Of a stretch of 64,000 nucleotides of DNA, positions 25,671 to 35,044 are shown piece by piece; position 1 is the first letter of the stretch; the number at the start of each line of letters is the position of its first letter. Source of the stretch: Haloterrigena sp. KLK7 (GTDB lineage Archaea > Halobacteriota > Halobacteria > Halobacteriales > Natrialbaceae); NCBI RefSeq assembly GCF_037914945.1, contig NZ_CP149787.1:3038001-3102000 (forward strand), given 5' to 3'. Under the pieces are notes generated by a model, which was given only the letters and a program-made list of their open reading frames with translations, did not search any database and was not told the origin of the DNA. The position numbers and the translations under genes were made by a program.

Positions 25671-26110
25671 CTCCGGGCGGTCTATCGGCTACGTGGTACT
25701 ATACTGAACTCAAGAGTTGGACTTTCGGCCGGCTCGAGGACATGAGCGGCTACGAGTTGAACACTTGGAGAGTTCGAAGTGGGACCACGGTCGCAGCGGA
25801 GCTGCTCCCTGCTCCCATTTTCCCTCCTCACGCCACAGCGGTCGCTTCGCTCCCTCGTTCGTTGCGTCGCGAAAAGTGGCACAACCGAGGTACCATAACG
25901 TGGCACCTCGTCGTCCCACGTCTTCTCCTCGCTCACAACAGTCGCTCCGCTCCCTTGTTCGCGACGTCGAAGAAGTGGGACCGCCGAGAATTGAACAGAT
26001 GCAAGACGATCCAGCTCGCTCCCGTTGGTCGCTCGCTGGCTGCGACTTGCGTGCTCAATTCTCGGCTTTTCCAGAGTTCTGCCGCTCACGAATTTGCTCG
26101 CGGCAGAATA
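25671..26110. other. tRNA-proximal repeat region
   Basis: No gene is convincing here. Two imperfect copies of an about 55-base segment occur at 25822-25880 and 25924-25979, each with GTCGC-TCGCTCCC-TGTTCG-type sequence followed by AAGTGG. A perfect partial copy of the tRNA-Pro 3' end lies at 25976-25996. The antisense frame here reads FSAVP, as frames crossing tRNA ends often do. It looks like the scar of repeated insertion at the tRNA. Confidence 0.5.
25976..25996. repeat. direct repeat of the tRNA-Pro 3' end (att-like)
   Basis: These 21 bases are identical to 26111-26131, the discriminator base, acceptor strand and T-arm of tRNA-Pro on the minus strand. Integrases commonly recombine at this part of tRNA genes, so this is a candidate attachment-site copy 135 bases from the gene. 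Confidence 0.6.
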
Positions 26111-26181
26111 TGGGACCGCCGAGAATTGAACTCGGGTCCTACGGACCCCATCCGCAGAGGATACCACTACCCCACGGTCCC
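26111..26181 (-). tRNA. tRNA-Pro(GGG)
   Basis: The minus strand folds into a 71-base cloverleaf. The acceptor stem GGGACCG pairs fully with CGGTCCC, followed by discriminator A. The T-arm CCGAG-TTCAATT-CTCGG is perfect. The anticodon stem TGCGG/CCGTA (one G-T pair) closes the 7-base loop ATGGGGT with anticodon GGG. No intron is visible. The gene lies just upstream of cbf5 in genome coordinates, and its 3' end faces the accessory island. Confidence 0.93.
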
Positions 26182-26266
26182 GCATGTAGACCGATGCCCG
26201 TCTGCCGTTTAAGGGTGTCGTTTCGATCCGAGTGCGTCACTGAGTTACGTGCTTCCGCGAGTCGCG

Positions 26267-27181
26267 TCAGACCAGCACGCGCTCGAGGTCGACCGTCACG
26301 TCGCGACTCGCGTCGTCGACGAACTCGCCGAGACACACCGCGGCCCCGTTGGGCGTGTAGCAGGCCACCAGCTCGCCGTCGCGCGCGTCGTCGTCGGTCT
26401 CGAGCACGCCGGGATCGTACACCGGTGCGCCGTTGGCGACCTCTCGGGCCGCGCTCTCGGCGATCACGACGCCGGGGATCCCCTCGAGGATCCGTTCGGC
26501 GGGGTCGACCACGTCGAACAGCGGCTCGGGGTCGTCGTCCTCGCGCCAGTACGCCAGCGCGTCGAGGAAGTCGTGGGCCGAGTAGAGGTCCCGGTCGTCG
26601 AACGGCGAGGTCGCCGTCCGGCGCAGGTGGCCCATGTGGCCGCCGGTGCCGAGCGCCAGCCCCAGATCGTGACAGAGCTTCCGGACGTAGGTCCCGCTCT
26701 CACACCGGATGCGTACCAGGAGCCGGCGCTCGTCGACCTCGAGGACGTCGAGATCGTAAATTTCGCGCACGCGCAGGCGTCGCGCCACCGCGCTCTTGCG
26801 CGGGGGCTTCTGGTAGATCGGCCCCTCGAACTCGGCGACGACCGACTCGGCGTCGGCCGGTACCGGCGCGTGACACTCGAGGACGGCGACGTACTCTTTC
26901 GAGCCCTCGAGGAAGACCTGGGCCAGCCGGGTCGCCTCGCCGAGCATCACCGGGAGACAGCCGGTGACCTTGGGATCGAGCGTCCCGGCGTGGGCCGCCT
27001 GCTCGATCGTCGCGTCGGGGGCGCGGTCGGCCAGCGTCTCGTCGACCGCGTCGCGCAACCAGCCGCTGACCTGGTGCGAGGAGGGCCCCGGCGGCTTGTC
27101 GAGGTTGACGACGCCGAACGTGAGCAGTTCCGCGGGCGTGCGGTCCTCGGGCGGACCGCGGAGGCGAGAGCGATCGGCCAT
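26267..27181 (-). CDS. cbf5: tRNA/rRNA pseudouridine synthase Cbf5
   Basis: The 304-residue protein has the TruB/Cbf5 catalytic motif AGTLDPKVTGCLPV with the catalytic Asp69. An NLDKPPGPSSHQV start segment precedes it, the RCESGTYVRKLCHDLG motif lies in the middle, and a C-terminal PUA domain covers about residues 220-295. As the archaeal dyskerin homologue it should work in H/ACA ribonucleoprotein with Nop10, Gar1 and L7Ae, and also make Psi55 in tRNA. It lies four bases downstream of cmk, so the two form an operon. Confidence 0.95.
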   Translation of the reverse strand: MADRSRLRGPPEDRTPAELLTFGVVNLDKPPGPSSHQVSGWLRDAVDETLADRAPDATIEQAAHAGTLDPKVTGCLPVMLGEATRLAQVFLEGSKEYVAVLECHAPVPADAESVVAEFEGPIYQKPPRKSAVARRLRVREIYDLDVLEVDERRLLVRIRCESGTYVRKLCHDLGLALGTGGHMGHLRRTATSPFDDRDLYSAHDFLDALAYWREDDDPEPLFDVVDPAERILEGIPGVVIAESAAREVANGAPVYDPGVLETDDDARDGELVACYTPNGAAVCLGEFVDDASRDVTVDLERVLV

Positions 27182-27184
27182 CGA

Positions 27185-27760
27185 TCAGAACTCGTCGTCG
27201 ATCTCGACGTAGGCCTGTCCCTCGTCGGCGGCGGCCTCGTACACCTCGACGGCGGTGACGAGCATGTCCAGGACGGCGTCGGGCCCCCAGCGGCCCGTGT
27301 TCACCGAGAGATCGTAGATCGTCAGATCGCGGATGTCGATCCCGTAGTACTCCTGGTAGCGTTTGGCCTCGCTGGCCTCCCGCGCTTTCGTCTCCTCGGT
27401 CGCCCGCGCGGGGTCCTTCTCCTCGCGTTCGGCGATCCGCTCGCCGCGGACTCGAGGCGGGGCGTCCAGCCAGAACCGGAAATCGGCCTGCTCGCCGGCC
27501 AGCCAGCCCGCCAGCCGGGACTCGAGGACCAGATCGTCGCGTTCGACGGCGATCTCGTAGAGCCGACGGTCGAGGTCGCGGTCGATCTGGTCGTTCTCCT
27601 CGGCGAGCTTGTTGAACTCGAGGGGCGTGTAGCCGCGTTCCTCGGCGAGTTCGCGGAAGATGTCGCCGCCGCTGACGTGTTCGAGGTCGAATCGGTCGGC
27701 GAGCAACTCCGCCGTCGTGCTCTTGCCGCTTCCCGGTGGACCGGAGACGGTCAGTAACAT
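27185..27760 (-). CDS. cmk: (d)CMP kinase
   Basis: The 191-residue archaeal CMP kinase has the P-loop GPPGSGKST near residues 7-15, the NMP-binding [14 protein letters not shown] and the lid region AEREEKDP. It phosphorylates CMP and dCMP to the diphosphates. I start at ATG 27760 ([10 protein letters not shown]), since the 28-residue upstream extension is basic and not family-like. It is followed closely by cbf5, as in other haloarchaea, where both belong to the tail of the spc ribosomal array. Confidence 0.95.
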   Translation of the reverse strand: MLLTVSGPPGSGKSTTAELLADRFDLEHVSGGDIFRELAEERGYTPLEFNKLAEENDQIDRDLDRRLYEIAVERDDLVLESRLAGWLAGEQADFRFWLDAPPRVRGERIAEREEKDPARATEETKAREASEAKRYQEYYGIDIRDLTIYDLSVNTGRWGPDAVLDMLVTAVEVYEAAADEGQAYVEIDDEF

Positions 27761-28029
27761 ATTCCATCTGCGCGGGGCCGGGTAAAATGGGTTTTGACTC
27801 GCGCGAGACGGTGTGATCGCGTGACGACGATGGCGGATCTCCACCGTCGCTTTTCGGCGATCGGTCCGACGGTGTGGCCGATCGAGCGGTACGGGGCGAC
27901 TGACTCGCTCGAGGCGCGCTCCGCGAAGAGCGATTGCGCGAAACGTGGGAACAAATTGAAGTGTAGTGGGCGTATTTTGTACGAACGGAACTGTCAGAAA
28001 ACAACGGCGCTATCACTGGACCCAACGAG

Positions 28030-28887
28030 ATGCAGGACACGACAATGGCTGAGAGAGCAGATATCGACTCGGTGAGAACAGTGTACGAGACGGTCCACGA
28101 GAAGCTCGTCTCGGCGGGCCGGACGCACGATCAGTGGGGCCTCCGCCACGGCTTCTACGAGGCGGACGTCTCCGAGGAAGCGGCCGCGACGAAACGAATG
28201 CGCGACGCGATGCTCGACCGCGTCGAACTCGACGCGGAGGACCACGTCCTCGATATCGGCTGTGGCTTCGGAACGAGTTCGATCTGGCTCGCCGACACGG
28301 TCGGTGCGACCGTTACCGGGACGAACATCGTCAGGGATCAACTGACGATCGCACGAGAACTCGCCGACCGGCGCGACGTGTCGGACGCGGTCGAGTTCCT
28401 CGAGGACGATTTTCACCGGTTGTCGATCGACGAGTCGGCGGTGGACGTCGTCTGGGCCTGCGAAGCGCTCTGTTACGCCCACCGGATCGAACGCGTACTC
28501 GCGGAACTCGACCGCGTCCTGACCGACGGCGGCCGACTGGTCGTCGCTGACCTGTTTCGCGTCACCGAGCGCGGACGGACCTGCGAACACGTCGCCGAGT
28601 TCGAAAACTGCTGGAAGAGCACGATCGCTCACCGGGACGACATCGTGGAACTGCTCACCGACCGCGGATTCGAGACGACCGTGACCGACGTCACGCCTCA
28701 CGTTCGGCTGACCATCGAACGCCGATACCGGTACGGGCTCTCGCTGCGGCCGCTGCAACGGTTTCGCTACAATCTTGGACGGTGTGATGAGACGGACGTC
28801 GAATACGCTCGCGGCCTGATCGCCGAACACCGCGCCGTCGACCGCGGCACGTTGCGGTACTTCCTGATCACCGCCGAGCGACGGTAG
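28030..28887 (+). CDS. class I SAM-dependent methyltransferase
   Basis: The 285-residue protein contains the SAM-binding motif I HVLDIGCGFGTSS near residues 73-85. Motif II follows (TVTGTNIVRDQ), then the post-motif region VDVVWACEALCYAHR. The layout resembles small-molecule methyltransferases of the UbiE/sterol/glycine-sarcosine group. The N-terminal part (AGRTHDQWGLRHGFYE) is typical of that group. The substrate is unknown. ATG 28045 is an equally possible start, five codons in. It is the first plus-strand insert between cmk and the DUF106 gene. Confidence 0.85.
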   Translation: MQDTTMAERADIDSVRTVYETVHEKLVSAGRTHDQWGLRHGFYEADVSEEAAATKRMRDAMLDRVELDAEDHVLDIGCGFGTSSIWLADTVGATVTGTNIVRDQLTIARELADRRDVSDAVEFLEDDFHRLSIDESAVDVVWACEALCYAHRIERVLAELDRVLTDGGRLVVADLFRVTERGRTCEHVAEFENCWKSTIAHRDDIVELLTDRGFETTVTDVTPHVRLTIERRYRYGLSLRPLQRFRYNLGRCDETDVEYARGLIAEHRAVDRGTLRYFLITAERR

Positions 28888-29155
28888 CCCGTCCGAATGC
28901 GACCGATACGTTTCGCCTCCCGGAACCGACCGTCCACCATATAGGTGACAAATACGTAATTATTGGTGGGAATGTCGCTTGTATTACGTGTAGGCGATGT
29001 CGTAGGCTGGCCGAATTGCTCCGAAGGGAATCGGAACGGAGCCGAGTTCGGATCTCGTCACCCAAAGCAGTCAAAGAACAAGTATATTATACTGTATTTC
29101 TTATTTATATTCTTTAGAAAGCTTTAATAATAACTTCGAATATGTGGGTAGATAT

Positions 29156-29890
29156 ATGAGTTCGAGAACTCATACCGAACCGACCGCTGAGATCACGAAT
29201 CGATTGACCGACCGAACGCCGACAGTACTTCGCCTGTACGATCCAGAGGACGACGACTGTCCCGAGCCGGAAACGCTCGGCTGGATGGAGGGAACGATCA
29301 CCGTCTTCTGGGCGACGGCGGAGTCCGGACTCGTCGACAAATACGAGCGCGCACTGGAAACCGGCGATAAAGCGGCGGCAGCCGACATCAGGGATCGCGT
29401 GTTCGAATCCGCGACCGCCGACGCGGACTGCGAGACGGCGGAAACCGTCGAACTGACCTACGACGGCGAGTCGCTCGAGCGGATCGGCGTCTCGAGCGAG
29501 GAGGAAACGGGTGGGGCGGTCATTCGGTACGATGGCGGCGACCTCGACGAAGAGCGCTTCCGTATCCGAGACTCGAGCGACACGCTCAGCGAGGAGTACG
29601 AGTTCGGCGTGATTCTCGCGCCCCCGCTGCTGAGCGAGGCCGAGAGGGATGCCTCCGAGAACGTTCCCCTCGATGTCGACGCCTCGTCGATGCCCACGGA
29701 TCCGGGGGCTCACGTGGCGACGCTCGCGCCGGCGGCACTGGTCATCGTCTCCGTCGACGACCGGTGTGAAGCGACGACCGATATCGCCCACCAGGTGTCC
29801 GACTGGGAGCCCGAGACGGACGACGGCTGCAAGCCGTCCGTCGACGAACTCGTCGCAGAGTGCGAAGCACAGATCGAGAAGCTGTCGTGA
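29156..29890 (+). CDS. hypothetical acidic protein, first gene of a three-gene cassette
   Basis: The 244-residue protein (MSSRTHTEPTAEITNRLTDR) is very acidic, with no signal peptide or membrane segment apart from a weakly hydrophobic AALVIVSV stretch. It contains four cysteines, two of them near the C-terminus. I recognise no family. An AT-rich promoter region lies just upstream (29090-29150). The next gene starts 86 bases downstream on the same strand, so it probably shares a transcript with the SdpA-like and SdpB-like genes. It may be a regulator, a substrate or an immunity factor of that cassette. Confidence 0.7.
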   Translation: MSSRTHTEPTAEITNRLTDRTPTVLRLYDPEDDDCPEPETLGWMEGTITVFWATAESGLVDKYERALETGDKAAAADIRDRVFESATADADCETAETVELTYDGESLERIGVSSEEETGGAVIRYDGGDLDEERFRIRDSSDTLSEEYEFGVILAPPLLSEAERDASENVPLDVDASSMPTDPGAHVATLAPAALVIVSVDDRCEATTDIAHQVSDWEPETDDGCKPSVDELVAECEAQIEKLS

Positions 29891-29976
29891 CGCAGTGTCG
29901 CGGCGGCGAGGCGTACCGCGGGGGGACTCCCCTTTTCGGAAATGACGACCACGAACGAAGACGACTCAGTTAGCAG

Positions 29977-30549
29977 ATGAATGGATATCAACTATCAGTA
30001 GTCGCAGTACTCGCGTTGTGGACGGTAGCGACGGTAATAAACGGGTTCGAGGGCGGAAAGAAGTGGCTCAGTCAGTATCTCGGCATCGGTTCCCGTCTCG
30101 TCCCACAGTGGAGCTTCTTCGCCCCCGAGCCGGGCCAACACGACTTCCACCTCTTCTACCGGGACCGGTACGTCGACGGGTCCGTCAGCTCCTGGAACGA
30201 GATCTCGGATGTGACCACGGCGCGCAGTCCGACTGACTGGATCTGGAATCCCTATTACTACCGGGCGAAGATCGTGTTCGACGTCACTCAGCCGCTGGTC
30301 GTGAGTCTCAACGATCGAACGCCCGACAAAATCGTCACCGTCGACGACGAGGAGGTCTCGGCGAAGGAAATCGAACAGGTCGAACTCGGTGAACTACAGC
30401 TCAGCCACCGGTATCTGACCCTCCTCGACTACGTCTCCTCGCGGGATCGATCCGACCTCAGCACCGAACGTCAGTTCATGATCATGCGACACTCCCGCAC
30501 GACGGAGTACGAGACGCTGTTCGTCTCACACTTTCACGAACTCCCATAA
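29977..30549 (+). CDS. SdpA-like single-span protein
   Basis: The 190-residue protein has one N-terminal membrane helix (about residues 5-25). It is followed by PQWSFFAPEPGQHDFHLFYR, a W-x-FF-x-P pattern found in SdpA-like and DUF5819-like partners of HTTM membrane proteins. The rest is soluble. Its stop codon shares a base with the ATG of the HTTM gene (TAATG), so the two are translationally coupled. In Bacillus, SdpA and SdpB mature the SdpC toxin. Whether this pair does something similar is inference. Confidence 0.65.
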   Translation: MNGYQLSVVAVLALWTVATVINGFEGGKKWLSQYLGIGSRLVPQWSFFAPEPGQHDFHLFYRDRYVDGSVSSWNEISDVTTARSPTDWIWNPYYYRAKIVFDVTQPLVVSLNDRTPDKIVTVDDEEVSAKEIEQVELGELQLSHRYLTLLDYVSSRDRSDLSTERQFMIMRHSRTTEYETLFVSHFHELP

Positions 30550-31400
30550 TGATCGACGCTGCCCCCGACATCGACCTCGTTTTGCAGGTGATGATCTTCA
30601 TCACCGGCGCTCACACGGTCCTGAACTCGCTCGAACACATCGCCACGAGAGACCGGTTCGAAGAGGACGGGATCCTGAACTGGAACGTCTCGAAGCTGTA
30701 CGTCCGGACGGCGAACCCGCTGGCACCGCTTTTCGAGCCGATACTTCGATACCCACGGTTTCGACTGCTATTGTTCGCTCGACTGCTGAGCGGGCTGGCA
30801 CTCGCCTCGGCGGTCGCGCTGGCCGTCGCAGGGCGGGACGCGCTGCTGTGGACGATCGCACCGTGGCTGCTCCTGTTCGTCTTCTTCACCACGGTCTGTA
30901 GTTGCTTCCGCCATCAGGCCGGATTGAGTGGTGACGATCACATGTCGCTGGTCGTTACCGCGGGGCTGTTCGTCGCGACGGCGTTTCCCGACGGGAGTTT
31001 CGCCCAACTCGCCGCCGTGGTCTTTATCGCCGTTCAGGTGACGCTCTCGTACTTCATCGCGGGCGTCCACAAACTGTTCTCCACGACGTGGCGCGACGGC
31101 TCGGCGCTGGAAGGGGTCATGTCGACCAAGACGTGGGGCCACTCCGGGTTACACGCCCTTTTCCAGCGATATCCGCGGGTAAACCTGCTGGCGGCGTGGA
31201 CCGTCATCGGTTTCGAAGTGCTGTTCCCCCTCTGGATCCTCACGTCGCCGGACGTGACAGTGCTCTTCCTGGCCGCCGCGTTCGCGTTCCACGTCGGGAA
31301 CGCGGTCTTCATGGGTCTGAACGGCTTCCTCGTGATGTTTCCGGCAGCCTACCCCGCCGTCTACTATATCAGCAACGGGATCGATTCGCTGCTCGTCTAA
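30549..31400 (+). CDS. HTTM-domain membrane protein (SdpB-like)
   Basis: The 283-residue protein has about seven or eight hydrophobic segments. It carries the HTTM-type segment SYFIAGVHKLFSTTWRDGSA, followed by HVGNAVFMGLNGFLVMFPAA near the end. HTTM proteins are related to vitamin K-dependent gamma-carboxylase and include SdpB. The start overlaps the preceding SdpA-like gene by one base. It should be the membrane core of the pair, with an unknown substrate. Confidence 0.75.
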   Translation: MIDAAPDIDLVLQVMIFITGAHTVLNSLEHIATRDRFEEDGILNWNVSKLYVRTANPLAPLFEPILRYPRFRLLLFARLLSGLALASAVALAVAGRDALLWTIAPWLLLFVFFTTVCSCFRHQAGLSGDDHMSLVVTAGLFVATAFPDGSFAQLAAVVFIAVQVTLSYFIAGVHKLFSTTWRDGSALEGVMSTKTWGHSGLHALFQRYPRVNLLAAWTVIGFEVLFPLWILTSPDVTVLFLAAAFAFHVGNAVFMGLNGFLVMFPAAYPAVYYISNGIDSLLV

Positions 31401-31606
31401 CGACCGATCGAACGATGTGGACCGTTAGGCCCGACTGCAGCGACCCTGTCGAAGTTCGTTTCATATCCACGAGGCCTTTCGAGCGGTTCCGCTGCGGTCC
31501 GTTCGGTCTCGGCCTAGAGAGACTCTGCGAGAGGAATTGGTCGAGAGAACGTTGATAGCGTCGCAAGGCGCCTCGAGCCACCGGAGAGAACGCGGCGATC
31601 GGCCGC

Positions 31607-32560
31607 TCAGGCCGACGAGGGGCTCATATCGATGTTCAGCGCCTTCCGCAGCAACTGGGAGAAGCTCATCGAGCAGAGGAAGTACCAGATGATCCAGGCC
31701 GACATCGGCCCGACCGCTTGCGAACTCCACTCCGTCATCCCGATCAACGGCATGATGACGGTCGCTTCTGCCTCAGCGAGGCCGACGCCGTGGACTTTCC
31801 AGTACATCCAAAGGAACAGCGGGATGGTCAGCAGCATGATCCAGACCATCGGTCGGATCTGCTCTTTGAACATCCCGAGGTTCTCGGCCATGGCCTCCAT
31901 CTGCTCCTCGCGGACCTCCTCGAGTTCGTCCTCGAGGCGCTCGATCTCGGCCTCGCTGGCGCCGCGCTCCTCGGCCTCCTGCTTTCGCTCGCGGACGTCC
32001 TTCTGTTTCTCCTGCATGGCCTGCATGCGTTCCTGGTACTTGCCCATGACTTCGGGGTTCATCAGGTTGGCTTGCAGCAGCGCCGAGTACAGCCCCGTCA
32101 GCAGCGCAACCGAAAGGATCACGGCGTAAAACGGCAGCGCCGCGTTCAGGGGCCCGAGCACGATATTGACGACTCCGCCGACCGTCGACTGAATGGAGTC
32201 GAACCAGTATCCGGGCATCAACAACAGGGCGGCGATGCCGGCTATCTTGTCCCACTGCGACCAGCTGGACTGTTCGTCGTCGATCTCGACATCGGCGGCG
32301 GCGCTTCCGCCGTCGCCGTCACCGTCGAGGGCCTCGTCGTACGCCTCGCGGTCGGCGATCTCGAACCCTTCGTCGCCGTCGACCAGTACTCCTTTCTCGA
32401 TCAACCGGCCCCATTGACCGCTCGTCAAGTCGTCGTTGACGTCGGCCCAGTGGACCTCGCCCCCGTTCCGGTCGGCTGCCTCGCGGATGGCCTCGAGGGC
32501 CGCCGTCATGGAGGAGTCCTCCCGGACGAGGTCGTTGATTTTCTCCGCTGTACGCGTCAT
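31607..32560 (-). CDS. DUF106/EMC3-type membrane insertase of the Oxa1 superfamily
   Basis: The 317-residue protein starts with a soluble acidic domain (residues 1-105). A membrane segment comes next, then the Oxa1-like core with a long charged coiled coil between TM segments (YQERMQAMQEKQKDVRERKQ through EEVREEQMEAM, about residues 180-230). Two or three C-terminal helices follow. The helix order and coiled coil match archaeal DUF106 proteins related to EMC3, TMCO1 and YidC. It should insert small membrane proteins, possibly next to SecY. In other haloarchaea it sits between adk and cmk, and here it lies between them with plus-strand genes inserted on both sides. Confidence 0.9.
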   Translation of the reverse strand: MTRTAEKINDLVREDSSMTAALEAIREAADRNGGEVHWADVNDDLTSGQWGRLIEKGVLVDGDEGFEIADREAYDEALDGDGDGGSAAADVEIDDEQSSWSQWDKIAGIAALLLMPGYWFDSIQSTVGGVVNIVLGPLNAALPFYAVILSVALLTGLYSALLQANLMNPEVMGKYQERMQAMQEKQKDVRERKQEAEERGASEAEIERLEDELEEVREEQMEAMAENLGMFKEQIRPMVWIMLLTIPLFLWMYWKVHGVGLAEAEATVIMPLIGMTEWSSQAVGPMSAWIIWYFLCSMSFSQLLRKALNIDMSPSSA

Positions 32561-32801
32561 CTGCTTTGGACTAGGTCGCGTTCGGTATACAAGTGTTTAT
32601 CTTCGGTGGGCCGATGGGAACTGTGGTCTGCCGTCGTCTACCCGCAGACCCGCGTTCGGGCGAATACGTTGGATACGACGTGGCCAGCGGCAGGATCCGA
32701 CATATCCTACATAAAAGTAATACAGAGGTAGATTGCATAAACTGTCGTGAAGTATGTGTTCGATCGATTGTATTATGAGGATGACAGTCAAGTAGACAGA
32801 T

Positions 32802-34325
32802 ATGAGTGTGCCGCGTGGGGCCGGAACGGGGATATTGTCTGAGCGGGGCCAGTCGACGCTGATGGGGATGGTACTGTTGATCGGAATGGTCGCAGCCGGT
32901 AGCCTCGGTCTCTTTCTGATCGCTGGCGACGCGATTACGGGTGCGGAACACCAGTCCGAGCAGGAGCGAATCGAACAGGCGTTCATCGAGTTGAGCAACA
33001 GCATCTCGTCGTCGGCAGCGTCCGGCGACGTCTCGCAATCGATGGAACTGCACGCCGGTAAACAGGGAGCGATCGCCCATCACGACTCGGCGACATATAA
33101 GGTCTGGACGCAGAACTATAACAAGACAAACAGTACGATGGTCGCAAACGGTTCGATCGGGACCATCGAGTACGAGGACGACGACGGGACGAAAATCGCG
33201 TACGAGGGTGGTGCCGTTTTCCGTGAAACGGGGAGACAAACGCGAGTGCTCTCCTCTCCCCCACTCGATTACAATCACGAGACGAGTACGCTATCGTTTC
33301 CCGTCTTCGGACTCACCGAAGACAAAACGATCAATTCCGGGGATATCACGATCAAACAGACCAACGTCGATCGCGAACCGACCAATTACATCCAGAACGA
33401 TCACGTGTTCGTCGAAATCCACAGCGAGTACTGTCGCGGATGGCAGCAGTACTTCGTCGAGCAAGCGGGCGATACGACCCTTCAGGAGCCGTGTTACGGC
33501 GGTGAGAACGAAGAGGGAACGGTGAAAGTGAGACTCGGCTACGACGATATTTCGAACGCGTTCACCTCCGGTGTGGCAGTTCCCTCTGAAGACAATATCA
33601 ATGACAAGAAAAACACGTTCGACGATATCTCGACTGGCAAGCAGTATCAGCCGATGGATGGGACGATACTGCAACTGACGGATGATTTCGAAAACGGGTC
33701 GGCTGAGCAAATCGACGGAACCGGGACGTATACCGCCGGAGAGTACTACGCTGACGAACTGATCGACCCCAACCTCAATTTCGATCTCTCCGACGGCGAT
33801 GCGGTTCTCGCCGTGGATGGAGACGTTCGAATCGATAGCGGTGGTATCTCCGTCTCTAACTGTGGACCGTCCGGAGAGAACCAACTGAAGATCTACGTCG
33901 AAGGCGATTTCACTATGAGTAAGGGCGAAGTCCAACCGAACTGTGGCGGAGACGGTGGCGTCGAAACGATACAGGTCTACGGGATGTCCACGACGGGTAT
34001 CGATTTCCACTCGAATCCGACGTTTAACGGACTGATCTACGCTGCGAGCGACAAAGATCCCGCAGACGATGACTTCAGCGGATGGCCGGTCGAAGGAACG
34101 AAAAACCGCGACGATAACTATCAGCTAAACTTCCAGGGCGCGAATGAGTTCAAGGGATCCGTTGTCGTGCATTCGATAAACACGGATAGTAATCTAAAGG
34201 GCGTCGACGACGTGACCCCTGAGGACGACGCGGTAATCGAACCGATACCGGATGGGTACGCGCCCGCACCGCAACTCACCTATCTCAACCTCGCCGAATA
34301 CGAGATCGAGATCAAAAACGACTGA
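32802..34325 (+). CDS. large surface protein with pilin-type signal (DUF7289-like)
   Basis: The 507-residue protein carries an archaeal pilin-like N-terminus, ERGQSTLMGMVLLIGMVAAG at about residues 14-33, so it is probably processed by PibD and exposed outside. A long extracellular region follows. A glycine- and polar-rich part near residues 330-470 (DGDVRIDSGGISVSNCGPSG, FHSNPTFNGLIYA) looks like beta-solenoid repeats. Such proteins are common in haloarchaea, and their function is unknown. It is convergent to adk, which starts its downstream side, and is inserted between adk and the DUF106 gene. Confidence 0.75.
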   Translation: MSVPRGAGTGILSERGQSTLMGMVLLIGMVAAGSLGLFLIAGDAITGAEHQSEQERIEQAFIELSNSISSSAASGDVSQSMELHAGKQGAIAHHDSATYKVWTQNYNKTNSTMVANGSIGTIEYEDDDGTKIAYEGGAVFRETGRQTRVLSSPPLDYNHETSTLSFPVFGLTEDKTINSGDITIKQTNVDREPTNYIQNDHVFVEIHSEYCRGWQQYFVEQAGDTTLQEPCYGGENEEGTVKVRLGYDDISNAFTSGVAVPSEDNINDKKNTFDDISTGKQYQPMDGTILQLTDDFENGSAEQIDGTGTYTAGEYYADELIDPNLNFDLSDGDAVLAVDGDVRIDSGGISVSNCGPSGENQLKIYVEGDFTMSKGEVQPNCGGDGGVETIQVYGMSTTGIDFHSNPTFNGLIYAASDKDPADDDFSGWPVEGTKNRDDNYQLNFQGANEFKGSVVVHSINTDSNLKGVDDVTPEDDAVIEPIPDGYAPAPQLTYLNLAEYEIEIKND

Positions 34326-34337
34326 CTGTCGACCGAC

Positions 34338-34985
34338 CTACGCCGCGTCTTCGATCGTCGCCTTCACGTCCTCCCAGACCTCGTCGGGCGCTCGCTCGCC
34401 GTCGACGCGCTCGAGGTCGCCCTGCTCGTCGTAGTGTTCGATGACGGGTTCGGTGTTCTCTCGGTAGACCTCGAGGCGCTCGCGGACCGTCTCCTCGGTG
34501 TCGTCGTCGCGCTGGATCAGTTCGCCGCCGCACTCGTCACAGACGCCCTCCTCTTCGGGCTGGTCGTACTCGACGTGGTAGTTGGTTCCGCACTCGGAAC
34601 AGACGCGGCGACCGGTGAGCCGGTCGACCAGTTCCTCCTGGCTGACGTCGAGCATGAGGGCGACGTCCAGATCGGTCATACCCTCGAGCTCCTCGGCCTG
34701 CTCGAGATTCCGCGGATAGCCGTCGAGGACGAAGCCGTCGGCCTGGGAGAGGGCCTCCTCGACGATGGCGTTGACGACCGCGTCGGGGACGAGTTCGCCG
34801 CGGTCCATGTACTCTCGCGGGGTGTCGTACTCCGTGTCCATGTCGGAGATGTCCATGTCCTTGTTCCCGCGGAGGGCGTCGCCAGTGGTGATGTGGTCGA
34901 CGTCGAACTCCTCCGTGATCTTCGCGCTCTGGGTCCCCTTTCCTGCCCCGGGCGCACCCAGGATCAGAATTCGTGGCTGTGCCAT
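34338..34985 (-). CDS. adk: adenylate kinase
   Basis: The 215-residue enzyme has the P-loop [10 protein letters not shown]. Its AMP-site segment reads [10 protein letters not shown], followed by [13 protein letters not shown]. It has a long lid with four cysteines (CSECG and CDECGG) that should bind zinc. It converts ATP and AMP to two ADP. The length is typical. In archaeal spc arrays adk follows secY. Here it has the same strand but lies about 16 kb away. Confidence 0.96.
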   Translation of the reverse strand: MAQPRILILGAPGAGKGTQSAKITEEFDVDHITTGDALRGNKDMDISDMDTEYDTPREYMDRGELVPDAVVNAIVEEALSQADGFVLDGYPRNLEQAEELEGMTDLDVALMLDVSQEELVDRLTGRRVCSECGTNYHVEYDQPEEEGVCDECGGELIQRDDDTEETVRERLEVYRENTEPVIEHYDEQGDLERVDGERAPDEVWEDVKATIEDAA

Positions 34986-35044
34986 GTCCGCCCGTTCACC
35001 GGCGTCACATAAAGGCTTAAAGAAATGGCCACGTCCGTTCCGGT

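Noticed and set aside
25822-25979. possible CRISPR-like repeats
   Set aside because: Only two imperfect copies occur, with no spacers of regular length and no cas genes in the window.
25682-26185. 167-codon minus-strand frame across the tRNA region
   Set aside because: It reads through the tRNA-Pro gene and its att-like copies. Peptides such as VQFSAVP are the usual false translation of tRNA 3' ends.
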